Assembly (NCBI GenBank): GCA_018398765.1
Contig: JAHBMJ010000884.1
Location: forward strand, 6,475 to 39,987
DNA from: Chromera velia
Lineage: Eukaryota; Sar; Chromeraceae
Reading direction: 5' to 3'
DNA length: 33,513 nt
Part shown: piece by piece, positions 21,268-29,656 of the stretch
Position numbering within the stretch: the first letter of the stretch is position 1
Layout of the letters: each line of letters opens with the position of its first letter
Made by a program: the position numbers and the translations under genes
Notes under the pieces: model-generated
What the model was told of the DNA's origin: nothing
Databases searched by the model: none
The model's input: only the letters and a program-made list of their open reading frames with translations

Positions 21268-24200
21268 TAGATAGACAGACAGACACACAGACACACAGAC
21301 AGACAGACCGTCAACTCTGTTGCCCCCCCTCCGTCTCCGTCTATTGCCGCTCTGACTGTGGGGCTTCTGAGGGCCCTGCTGAGATTCTCAGGACAGTCCA
21401 GATCCTCCAAGCCGAGGTAGACGAGCACAGAGGAGAGCACGCCCCGCAGACAGAGGAGAGAGTCCACCAACTCGGCTGTCACCAGACCTGCACGCATGAA
21501 TGTAAGAAAGGAGGTACAAATGTGTCTGTGAGAGCGAGAGCTTTCATTTTCTTCGTCCATCTATCTTCCTTCATGTGGCTGCTCGTGTGGTCCGGCGACC
21601 CTCCTCACTCAAACAGAAACTAAGCAAGTAAGAGCTCTCTCCATTCGAAAAAAAAAGAGACAGGCACATCCACGGGACACATAGACAGACAGGCAGGCAG
21701 GCGTCTCTGTCTCATCTGAATCTGAACAGACAGAGACATACGTAGCAAGAAAGTATCTTTTTTCTTTCCCCTTCTCAGACAGAAAAAACAACCCCCCCAG
21801 ACACAGAGAAAGACAGGCAGACAGACAGACCTGGGAGTGCCCCCAGGCCCAGTCTCGGCTCTGTATGAAAGTCTTTTTCTATACATACCTACATACATAC
21901 ATTTATACATACAGACAGACCTGGGAGTGCCCCCAGGCCCAGTCTCGGCTCTGTATGAAAGTCTTTTTCTATACGTACCTACATACATACATATATACAT
22001 ACATACAGACAGACCTGGGAGTGCCCCGAGGCCCAGTCTCGACTCTGTATGAAAGTCTTTTTCTATACATACCTACATACATACATATATACATACATAC
22101 AGACAGACCTGGGAGTGCCCCCAGGCCCAGTCTCGACTCTGTATGAAAGTCTTTTTCTATACATACCTACATACATACATATATACATACAGACAGACAG
22201 ACCTGGGAGTGCCCCCAGGCCCAGTCTCGACTCTGTATGAAAGTCTTTTTCTATACATACCTACATACATACATATATACATACATACAGACAGACCTGG
22301 GAGTGCCCCCAGGCCCAGTCTCGACTCTATCTCCAGGTCGACTGCAGAGGCCCTCCAGGACAGAGCGCGGGGTCTCGGGGGAGGTCTTTGCAGAGGTCCC
22401 TTGACTCTCTTGAGCTTCTCGATTCCCTCCCGAATGCTCCGAGGGAACACGCCCCAAAGGAACCCCTTGGAGCGCAGGCAGGTCGACACAAACGACACCC
22501 ATCCCCAGGTCTCCGCGTTCACTGCACAAGCACGAGCCTCCTCGTCTGTACCCTGAGAGAAGATCCAAAGCAAAGGGAGGAAGGGAGGGGACGGAAGCAG
22601 ATTTGTCGTGAAATAAAACGAGAGCCAAGAAGGGGATAGGAAAACAATACGAAAGAACAAGACGATACCAAAGCCAAATTCACAATGGCAGAAAAGCAAA
22701 GCGCCCAAGTCGAGGGAACGGAAAACCCCGGAAAGATCGACAGAGTTGATGGACAGACAAACAGACAGACCTTCAGTTTCGCAGCTTCCACTTCGGGGTT
22801 GATTTTCTTTTTTTTCGGAAGAAATTTGGCCAGGGGACCCAACCAGAAATTCGCAGGATCCTCTGCTTCCTCCTCCTCCTCCCTGTCCTCTACCTCTCGT
22901 TGTTCTACTGTCAGAGCCACACTCACAGAACCACCCCCCCCCTTGCCACCCCCTCTCGCATCTAGCGATGAAGCAAGGTCGAGACCAGACTCTCCACCCC
23001 ATCTGCTGCAAAAAAAACAGTGTCAACGAATGCATGCATGCAACTTCATTCATCTCTATCTCTCAAGTATCCATCTTGTCCGTGCAGCCATCTAGCTTCA
23101 TTCATCTCTATCTCTCAAGTATCCATCTTGTCCATGCAACCGTCTGGCAATGCACAAAAACCCTGGCTGGCAAGCGCGCAGAGACGAATATCTGATTGTG
23201 GCAGAGAGCGCGACAGGCTCTGTCTGTCTGACTACCGATGCGTCAGCCAATTCATACACAAGGTGGAAGACACAAAAATAAAGCGAGAGAGAAGTGCATG
23301 AATGAATACACGGAAAAGAAAAGAAAGCAAAGGTCAAAGCAGCGAGCGACTTCCAGCCTCCCGTTGTCGTTGTCGATAAACACTGCGACAAGCTTCCCTC
23401 TTCCTGAAAATCTCTTCCTTGCTTCCTGTCCGCCGCATCCGGACTCTCTCTCTGTCTCTCTCTGACCTTCTGTCGCCGTCTCCCCCGAAAGCGGTTTCTG
23501 TTTCATCCAATTGACGGCTCTCTGACCCCATCCCCCCCGTGCCCTCCTGCTGCTGCAAAAACTGCAAATCACTCCTTCTCCCGCCTCCCATCTTTGCTTC
23601 CCACTCCCTGCTTTCCCCCCATCTTTCATCTGCTTCCAAAGGGCTTTCTGCAGCACCGCTAGTGTCTGCTGCCTCAAAGTCCAGAGACGGCAGCGGGCCT
23701 CTGTCTCCAGGCTGACGCCGTGCGAGCACAAAGAGAGCACAACCGAGCCGATAGCCAAAAACCTGGAGAGCCTTCGGATCTCTTCCTCTGCAAACAAGCC
23801 AGTACACATTCATTCGCACACACTCACTCACTTACACACACACAGAGGGGCAGAGAGAGAAATTGAGCGGGAGAGAGAGAGAGAGAGAGAGAGAGGGAAG
23901 AAGAAGAGGTAAACAGAGCCTCACCTTGCTCCCAAACCTTCAAAAACACCTCCGGGCAAAAAGCGACAGACATGTCACAACAAAAGTTGCGCGGTTGTTC
24001 AATGTGGCAACCAATTTTCAGACAGACGATCCAACGGACCTTCTAAACCATGCTGCAAGTGCAGCATTCACATCTTCAAAAACGTCCACTCCGTTCACTC
24101 GGAGTTCTTTCCCTTCCTTGAAGGAGAGAGAGAACCTCTCCTTGTCCTTCCCTCCCTCTCCTCGATCTTCACCGCCCCCACCGCCGGACTCCATCTCAGC

Positions 24201-27021
24201 AGCAGCAGCCTGAGGCAGATCAAACAAAACGGGGATCTTTTCTCTCTCCGCAGCCGCCAATATCGACCGCAACCTTTCGTCTCGAGTCTTCTCTCTACCC
24301 ACCCCCGGAATTTCGCTTTCCGGGACCCGTCCAACCAGGGCCTCTAAACACGACTCCACATCCGCCAACAGGGCCCGCCGCGTCTCTTTCAAGGCCAAGT
24401 CCGGAGACACACTTGCGGTACTGCCATCCACAGAGTCGCTCCCTCGCTGCTGGGCCTCCAACGACTCCGACATTTTCAAGGCTGCGTGGAGGGCAGCGAG
24501 TGTTGCAGTGAACATAGAGCACAGAGCTGCCTCAACGGACAGAGGGGTGTCTCCCTCTCCCTCCCCCTCCTCGTCCCTCTGGCCCAGGCGGCCTCGAACA
24601 GAAACCAGCCTGCCGGACCCATCAAACCACTCCCCCCCCCTTCCCCTTCCCCTTCCCCTCCCCGCCGCCTCTGCCCCCGCACGCTCGTCTTGCTCCTCCT
24701 GTGGGTCCGCCGAGGGGAGGAGGAGTTGCGTCGCCGCGTTCAGAATGGCGGGCAGTCGGATGAACTCGTCGCGCTGCATCCCCCATATGGCCCATCCATG
24801 CATCCATCATGCGTGCGGATTCAAAAGATGCAGAACTGAAGTGCAACGAGACAAGAACACAAGTCTTGCAAGAAGAGGAAATGAGGCCAAGAAATGCATG
24901 CATGGGAAGGTTATCAGAGACAAGCAGGATCCAGAAGGATGGGGTATTGTGCAAGGGAGGGCTGAGGTTCAGGAGAGACCACAAGAAGACGAAGCGGAGG
25001 GAGACGAAAGAGACAGAGAGACGTCCAGACAACTTGGAGACGTTCAACGAAAGAGAAGATTTGAATGCGTCGGTCAGATCAGTAATTGAAGCCTGAAAAC
25101 CTGAAGGAAGCAACGAGAGAGGTGCCTGACTGCCAGTCTAAAAAAGGAAGCGTCGGGAAGGAGGGAAGACATGGACGGATGAATGAATGAATGAACGAAC
25201 AAACGAACGAACGAATGAACGAACAAACGAACGAACGAGCGAATGAATGAATGAACGAACAAACGAACGAACGAATGAATGAATGAATGAAGGAATAAAG
25301 GAAAGAGAGAAGGAAGGAAGGAAGAAAGGAAGAAAGGAAGAAAGGAAGAAAGGAAGAAAGGAAGAAAGGAAGAAAGGAAGGAAGGAAGAAAGGAAGAAAG
25401 GAAGAAAGGAAGAAAGGAAGAAAGGAAGAAAGGAAGAAAGGAAGAAAGGAAGAAAGGAAGGAAGGAAGGAAGGAAAGGAAGGTAGGAAGGAAGCAAGGAA
25501 GGAAGGAAGAAAGGAAGAGAGGAAGAAAGGGAGGAAGGAAGGAAGGAAGGAAGGAAGAAAAGGACGAACAAAAAAAAGACGCAAGAAAATATGTAAGCAG
25601 GGTACGGGGGAGAAAACCAAAGGAAAGGAGAAAAGGAGGGGAAAGGAAAGGAAAGGAAAGGAAAGGAAGAAGGAAACCAATCAACCAACCGAAGCAAATT
25701 CTGACGGTGAAGGAATCAACGCCAGCGCCGCCTTGGGATTCCGAGCCCATGCCCCAGAAAGTCTTCCATTCTCTTCCCATTGCCCGTCCTCCCCCCACCC
25801 CCCCGGGACCCATCTGCTGCCCTCATCCTCATCCTCTGCCCCCTCAACGTCAAGGGCCCAGGCGCGAATGACACCGCCCAGCACAGAGGCTACAGCGGAC
25901 AGGAACTCACCTTGGTCCTCTTCGCTGTCTAACGCTTGAAGCAGCGAGGCGGGAGTGCGCAGAGTGGTGATCAAAGAACGAAGCAGACTGTCTTTTGTGT
26001 CTCGTGAAGCGTTCAGAGAATCTCTCCCGTCTCCAACCTCCCTCTCCGTCTCCCAGTGTGCAAGAGAGCTGAGGGCATTTTTTAGGGAAGTCCGCATCCC
26101 CCCCCTACCCCCGTCTACTCGCCTGGGGGGCTGGGCGTTCTCCTCAAAGGATAACTCCTGAAGAGTCTCAGGAAGAAAGGAGACGGCAGGTGCAGATACA
26201 GATGGAGGAGACGAGACATGATTCTCGCCCTCTCCTGTTGAGTTCCCCTTATCCTCTGACCCCCCCCCTTCAGCTTGCTCGGGCAGGAAATCATCGGGAC
26301 CCCTTTCGACAAAACCTCCCTCAGGCTCGTTGCCGTCTCTGAGAGAGAACCGCTCTCTCAAAAAGCTTTCGCTCCTCTGCACACCCGTGACTCCTGTCTC
26401 ACTCCAGAAGTCGTACACTGCCTTTGTGAAGGTCGGCTTCAATCCAGGCGGGTCAACCCAGGCGACCTGCACCCCGCCCGTGAGCTCTCGGGGAGCCCAG
26501 CCGTCAACACCCACCGCCTCCTCAAGCGGCCTGCCCTCATTCCGCCCCGCAGCCCATCGAAGCGTTCGCTCATCCAGGCCCAAACTCGCGGCCGCCTTGG
26601 AGAAGTCGGGAAACACAAGAACCTCCGTTGCTCCTGTCTCAGCCTTCTTGACCATCAGAACGGCAAACGCTATCTTCTCTGTCAGGGACGGTAGCGGTCT
26701 TCTTCTCTTCTTCCGCACCACCCGTCTCCCCTTACCCTGTCTCCTTTTCTCTTTGTAGACAACCGGAGGTGGGGTTGGATGGGTCATGTTCTGCCCCGGA
26801 TCTTGCGTCTTCCTGATTAAGTTAACCAACTGACTTTGCTCTGAGGTGTCTGACGGGGTGATCGCAGACAGAGACGAGAGAGGCGACTTGTTGGAGGACA
26901 CCAGGCCACTGCAAGGAGAAAGGAAGCCTCCGAACACTTTATGGGACAGAGGGATAGCAAACGCTTGATAGAAGACAACAAGATGCGCAATTGACAGCAC
27001 CCCAGAGAGAAGAAGTTGCAT
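16252..27021 (-). CDS. Large multi-exon host gene, product unrecognised, predicted plastid-targeted
   Basis: At least twelve exons on the minus strand can be joined, several with matching phases at GT...AG introns: 23925/23787 (phase 1), 22771/22552 (0), 22297/21487 (1), 21309/20538 (0), 20438/20106 (2), 19401/19005 (0), 17603/17154 (0). The product is about 1,600 residues. It starts with a hydrophobic signal peptide followed by FAIPLSHK, a pattern like the Phe-containing cleavage site of complex-plastid precursors. No catalytic motif or known domain is evident. The body alternates Ala/Leu-rich helical segments with Ser/Glu/Gly-rich low-complexity linkers, which would also suit a helical-repeat organellar RNA-binding protein, but that is a guess. 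Joins near 24040, 23467/23005 and 18910/17684 are unresolved. The stop is TGA at 16252. Confidence 0.65.
17321..17496. repeat. Direct repeats around a palindromic insert (intron before terminal exon)
   Basis: A segment at 17321-17358 recurs at 17459-17496 (core ACTGGCACACTGACTGCATC and the next 14 nt identical). The 100-bp insert between them ends in perfect 19-bp inverted repeats: TTTACTTTCATACAGAATT at 17364-17382 and its complement at 17437-17455. Confidence 0.85.
17603..17684 (-). CDS. Host gene exon 11
   Basis: 82 nt after CTTCAG encoding [19 protein letters not shown] and SPFEG. The strong donor GGG|GTGAGT at 17603/17602 (phase 0) matches the terminal exon. Confidence 0.7.
17739..17772. 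repeat. CA dinucleotide repeat
   Basis: About sixteen CA units upstream (on the coding strand) of exon 11. Similar short GA runs occur at about 18745-18775 and 23870-23895. Confidence 0.9.
18158..18324. repeat. 46-bp direct repeats around a 75-bp palindromic insert
   Basis: 18158-18203 is identical to 18279-18324. The insert carries perfect 22-bp inverted repeats (18209-18230 and 18257-18278) with the same CTTTCATACAGAATT core as the insert at 17359-17458. Confidence 0.9.
18510..18581. repeat. 32-bp tandem duplication
   Basis: TTGCAAGGTTTTCTTCCCTC plus 12 nt is repeated at 18510-18541 and 18542-18573, with a third partial copy. It follows a short GGAT microsatellite (about 18482-18506). It lies in a region where I could not place exons. 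Confidence 0.85.
18910..19005 (-). CDS. Host gene exon 10 (3' end uncertain)
   Basis: The acceptor GAGTCAG at 19008-19006 is followed by [18 protein letters not shown], in phase with exon 9. The donor is not clear; CA|GTCCTC or TC|GTCCGT would give the phase 2 needed by exon 11. Further small exons between 18900 and 17690 cannot be excluded. Confidence 0.5.
19004..19102. repeat. 27-bp direct repeats at an intron acceptor
   Basis: GCCTGACTCTTTCCGGAGGC plus 7 nt occurs at 19004-19030 and 19076-19102, separated by 45 bp containing GTTCATACACAG and CA repeats. On the coding strand the repeat carries the GAGTCAG acceptor of exon 10, so the acceptor is duplicated. Confidence 0.85.
19103..19213. 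repeat. 35-bp direct repeats around a 41-bp hairpin
   Basis: 19103-19137 and 19179-19213 match at all but four or so positions. The insert starts TTGACGCACGCAA (19138-19150) and ends with its exact complement TTGCGTGCGTCAA (19165-19177). Confidence 0.85.
19401..20106 (-). CDS. Host gene exon 9
   Basis: The acceptor GACTTGCAG is followed by [17 protein letters not shown] Glu/Ser/Gly-rich linker, a hydrophobic segment ([16 protein letters not shown]) and a helix with [18 protein letters not shown] follow. It ends FTHLAALK with donor AAG|GTCCGC at 19401/19400, phase 0. Confidence 0.75.
20263..20419. repeat. About 60-bp direct repeats around a CATACAGAG/TATG insert
   Basis: 20263-20321 and 20356-20419 are alike (CAGAGATGAGAAGAGAAG ... 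GTGCATTTTTGGTTTC). The 34-bp insert holds CATACAG next to GTATGTATATATGTATG. It lies in the intron between exons 8 and 9. Confidence 0.8.
20438..20538 (-). CDS. Host gene exon 8
   Basis: The acceptor CTTGCAG is followed by [20 protein letters not shown]. The donor CA|GTCAGC at 20438/20437 gives phase 2, matching exon 9. The frame remains open past this donor, so alternative 3' ends are possible. Confidence 0.6.
20700..20800. repeat. CCTTTTC-type pyrimidine microsatellite
   Basis: Runs of TTTCC/CTTTTCC within the intron between exons 7 and 8. It gives spurious Lys/Arg/Glu reading frames on the other strand. Confidence 0.7.
20930..21308. repeat. CAGA/CACA microsatellites with a 54-bp direct repeat
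   Basis: Tetranucleotide CAGA runs (20930-20944, 20992-21090, 21143-21308) alternate with two identical 54-bp segments at 20941-20994 and 21091-21144, period 150. On the coding strand the array is (GTCT)n and begins at the 5' splice site of exon 7. Confidence 0.9.
21309..21487 (-). CDS. Host gene exon 7
   Basis: The acceptor GTGCAG at 21490-21488 is followed by [20 protein letters not shown]. It ends ATELT with donor ACG|GTCTGT at 21309/21308. Its 179 nt fit phase 1 in and phase 0 out. The donor is the first unit of a GTCT microsatellite. Confidence 0.75.
21828..22330 (-). repeat. 94-bp tandem array of exon-end plus splice-signal units
   Basis: Six cores (CCTGGGAGTGCCCCCAGGCC and flanks) start at 21831, 21921, 22015, 22109, 22203 and 22297 (periods 90, 94, 94, 94, 94). 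On the coding strand each unit reads acceptor CTTTCATACAG, then 30 nt identical or nearly so to the end of exon 6, then donor CAG|GTCTGT, then TATG-rich spacer. The first unit on the coding strand is exon 6 itself; the other five lie in the intron. Confidence 0.9.
22297..22552 (-). CDS. Host gene exon 6, 3' end copied in the following array
   Basis: Follows TCTCTCAG at 22553 and encodes [18 protein letters not shown] through to [10 protein letters not shown], with donor CCCAG|GTCTGT at 22297/22296 (phase 1). Its last 30 nt are repeated in each 94-bp unit of the downstream intron. Confidence 0.75.
22771..23005 (-). CDS. Host gene exon 5
   Basis: The acceptor is T8-GCAGCAG, a tandem NAGNAG that could vary by one codon. 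It encodes [20 protein letters not shown], an acidic run and [16 protein letters not shown]. The donor is CTGAAG|GTCTGT at 22771/22770, phase 0, matching exon 6. Confidence 0.65.
23044..23147. repeat. 52-bp tandem duplication
   Basis: CTTCATTCATCTCTATCTCT and the following 32 nt are repeated head to tail at 23044-23095 and 23096-23147, differing at about three positions. It lies in the unresolved intron between exons 4 and 5. Confidence 0.85.
23467..23787 (-). CDS. Host gene exon 4
   Basis: Begins after TTTGCAG (23790-23788) with [18 protein letters not shown] and contains a Cys/Trp-rich helix region. A plausible donor is AAG|GTCAGA at 23467/23466, but its phase does not fit the next acceptor found, so the 3' end or an extra exon between 23460 and 23010 remains open. 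Confidence 0.5.
23925..24045 (-). CDS. Host gene segment before intron at 23924
   Basis: Encodes a coherent stretch ending [11 protein letters not shown], with donor CAAG|GTGAGG at 23925/23924. Its phase (1) matches the next exon exactly, giving VWEQ-EEEIRRL. The upstream join to exon 3 is unresolved. Confidence 0.55.
24040..24773 (-). CDS. Host gene exon 3
   Basis: Starts after GATGCAG with [19 protein letters not shown] and runs through Gly/Arg-rich and Ala/Glu-rich segments to [14 protein letters not shown]. The frame then reaches a TGA at 24018, while the sequence to 23925 reads well in another frame, so a frame change or an unrecognised small intron lies near 24040. Confidence 0.6.
25042..25100 (-). 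CDS. Host gene exon 2 (small)
   Basis: 59 nt encoding [20 protein letters not shown], after acceptor CCTTCAG (25103-25101) and before the weak donor AAC|GTCTCC. Phase 1 in and phase 0 out agree with exons 1 and 3. The donor is not strong, so the 3' boundary is tentative. Confidence 0.5.
25178..25675. repeat. GAAC/GAAT and GGAA/GAAA arrays in intron 1
   Basis: GAAC/GAAT units fill about 25178-25295, then GGAAGAAA and GGAA units 25310-25560, then GGAAA units 25640-25675. On the coding strand this is an almost unbroken pyrimidine tract of roughly 350 nt upstream of the exon 2 acceptor. Confidence 0.9.
25911..27021 (-). CDS. Host gene exon 1 (signal peptide and N-terminal region)
   Basis: ATG at 27021 gives [26 protein letters not shown], a classic signal peptide followed by a transit-like Ser-rich stretch and a basic Lys/Arg cluster. 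The strong donor AAG|GTGAGT at 25911/25910 (phase 1) fits the exon 2 acceptor. The frame stays open to 25681 and still reads like protein beyond the donor, so a longer form ending near 25684 (G|GTTGAT, also phase 1) or intron retention is possible. Confidence 0.7.
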
Positions 27022-27990
27022 GGTCAGAAGAAGACCATCCGATGACCATCAGTAGGGGGCTCTTGCTCTCCGCCTTCGTATCTTCTCAAGATAGACCGCA
27101 GACATACAGCCGTCTCCTTTCTCGACACAAGACACGGTGAGAGCCTACACATGATATATGCAGCCCAGCAAAGAGGCTGCCGAGATCGTGATCAAGCGAT
27201 AAGGAAGTGTATCAATACACATCTGACAATGCAGACCGGACTGAGTGCTCTCTCATGTTATATAGCATCAAATGTCTGACTGCATGTCAGAGGTGCCCAA
27301 AAGTTAGTCCGTCGAGTCGACCCATAGTGCCGTGGCCCCCGGCCAGGGCCAGCCTGCCGTGGCCCCCGGCCATGGTATCTGTTAAAGCCCTTAGCCGCAC
27401 CTATGGAAAAAAAAAAGTCGAATTACCAATAAATCGGGTTACATTTGCCTTTCGGGACCCACGATGACCCACGTTTTCCGGCAACTGTACAGCGCATGCA
27501 TGGCGAACATGCACCTTTTATCTAACCTTGATGTATCGGTACATATGCAAAAACACACATGGAGGGGAATTGTACGTAGATTCGATCATCTGTGTGGTTT
27601 TTAAGGAAGGCGATAAAGCACACCGCTTAAGTAAAGCTGTTCTGAATTGCTCCGTTATTTGACTATGCTACCAAGCTCAGTGGCAAGTTAAGACATGCCG
27701 CTTTACAGAGTCAGGAGTAAGCCACACCATGACTGAGTGCGCTTAACAAAGAGGAAAAACGGTTAATTTGATCTGCAGGAACCTCTTTTTGCCCATCTTC
27801 TTTCTCTCTACTTAGCCCCTCTTATCGTTCTTCAACATCTGGTTTCTCGACTTCCTTCTACCTCCACTTAAGGATTTGGGACGCAAAATGCTGTCTATAT
27901 ATAGTGTCTGTTGCTGTGGATGCTGTAGTATTTGCTTTGAAATATTGTGGAGAGGCTCACCGCGTATGGGTCCAGCGCTTGGTGAGTTCA
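27022..27990. other. Intergenic region upstream of the host gene
   Basis: No convincing coding frame. The first 200 bp before 27021 should hold the host-gene promoter, but I see no clear TATA or initiator element. A 27-bp tandem pair containing GCCGTGGCCCCCGGCCA lies at about 27337-27375. The rest is unremarkable mixed-composition DNA. Confidence 0.45.
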
Positions 27991-29330
27991 AGAGGGAGAG
28001 ATGTGAACAGAAGCCGTTTGGGCCTATGGATAAAGCTAGGTAAGCAAGTGTGTGAACAGAAGCCGTTTGGGCATGTGGGTGAATGTTTGGGTGTGCGGGT
28101 GCATGGAGAAAGAGGGGCATAGAAAAGAAGTGTGTGCAGTAATAGAATCCGCTTAGGCCTGCAGGTGGATGAATTGGGCCGCTGGTTACTAGGCCCGTGG
28201 ATGAATGAAGAGAGATCAAGTGTGTGAACAGAAATATACAGAAGCTGCTTAGGCCTATGGATGAGTAAAGAGAGACAAGGAGAAAAGGTGTGTGAACAGA
28301 AGCCGTTTGGGCATGTGGGTGAATGAAGGGAGACAAGGAAATATAGGGAGAGCAAGTGTATGAACAGAAGCCGCTTGGGCATGACACTGTGGGTGAATGA
28401 AGGGAAACAAGGAGATACAAGGAGAGCGAGTGTGTGAACAGAAGCCGCTTGAGCATATGGGTGAATGAAGGGAGACAAAGAGATATAAGGAGAGCGTATG
28501 TGTGAATAGAAGCCGGTTGGGCGTGCGGGTGAAGAAAGAGAGACAAAGAGAACGAGTGTGTGAACAGAAGCTAGGAACAGGAGCCGTTTGGGCCCGTAGA
28601 TGAATGAAGAGGGTCTCGGATCAATTGTGTATCATTAAACAAAAGCCGCTCAGGCCTATGGCTAGGCTTGTGGATAAATGAAGAGATATCAAGTGTGTGA
28701 ACAGAAGCCGCTTGGGCCTGCTGATGAATTAAGAGAGACAGGGAGAGTGAGTGTGTGAACAGAAGCCGTTTGGGCGTGTAGGTGAATGAAGAGAGACAAG
28801 GAGATACAAGAAGAGCGAGTATGTGAACAGAAGCCGCTTGGGCCTCATGCAGTGAATCAGTGAAAAATAATGAAGAGAGATATGGAGAGCGAGTGTGTAA
28901 ACAGAAGCCGTTTGGGGCGTCACGACGGTGATCGACGGTGTGGGTGCATGAACATAGACAGGGAAAGCGAGTGTATGAACCGGTGTGAACAGGCTAGGTG
29001 AACAAGAGCCGGTTGGGCGTGCGGGTGAATAAAGAGGGACAAGGATTCGCACAAGCATGTCAGCAGAAGATATTTGCATGGGCATGTGGGTACCTGAATG
29101 AATAGAGACAGCCTGTTACTAAGAGAGAATGAGACTCAGTGTGTAAACAGAACTTCAAGCTGCTAGGGCCTATGGGTAAATAAAAATAAATGAAGAGAGA
29201 CAGAGAGAGCAAGTGTGTGAACAAAAGCCGTTCGGGCATGTGGATGTGAGAGTGTTAATGGAAGCCGTTAACTTTGGGTATGTAGGTGAGTAATCGAAGA
29301 GAGACAGGGAAAATGAGGGAGTAAGTGAGT
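27990..29330. repeat. Degenerate minisatellite, roughly 65-70 bp units
   Basis: The pattern GTGTGTGAACAGAAGCCG, a TTGGGC block, GTGGGTGAATGAA and GAGAGACAAGGAGA recurs about twenty times with small insertions and deletions (for example near 28010, 28055, 28295, 28365, 28440, 28505, 28700, 28760, 28825 and 28900). Long minus-strand frames here (HPHAQTASVHT repeats) are by-products. No known satellite is recognised. Confidence 0.85.
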
Positions 29331-29339
29331 GAGCAAGTG

Positions 29340-29656
29340 AGACAGTGAGAGTTGATTTATATTGCTTTTCCAGACTTAGTCTAACTTACTGGGGTCATGC
29401 ATGCTTAGTAATAGAGAAACGGCTAGATCCTTCTAAAGAGACTTATTGCTTTTAGCAAGTCTCTACTGAACTTAATGTCTTTATCAGTGAATGGTCAGTG
29501 TAATGTTTGCTCTAGAAGTTTTGTGCTCACCAAGACTAAAGTAGAACTCACTACGGTTAATAGCTGTAATTGCACTGATCAGTACGCCGCACAAGAAGTC
29601 AGGTTGTGAAAACCGTTTTCTCTTGTTCTCTTCTTCCTGACAGTTTCCCTTCTTCG
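29340..29656 (+). other. Leader, possibly LTR, of element C
   Basis: Non-coding sequence between the minisatellite and the Gag start. A 5' LTR end and primer-binding site should lie here if the element is complete, but without the 3' LTR (beyond the window) I cannot define them. A short dyad occurs near 29430-29465 (AGAGACTTATTGC ... GCAAGTCTCT). Confidence 0.4.

Noticed and set aside
20598-21623. 341-codon plus-strand frame rich in DRQTDRQTH
   Set aside because: It is produced by the CAGA microsatellite and overlaps intron and exon 7 of the minus-strand gene.
21828-22330. CRISPR-like array
   Set aside because: The spacing is regular, but the intervening sequence is conserved rather than unique and the context is a eukaryotic intron.
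25074-25813. Minus-strand frames of repeated SFLPSFLP and plus-strand EERKKGRK
   Set aside because: Low-complexity translations of the GGAA/GAAA arrays in intron 1.
16252-27021. Genome-wide reassignment of UAA/UAG
   Set aside because: The long phase-matched host exons contain no in-frame TAA or TAG, which would be expected under a UAR sense code.
27812-28546. 244-codon minus-strand frame with HPHAQTASVHT repeats
   Set aside because: The periodicity follows the minisatellite, unit lengths vary, and several frames are equally open.
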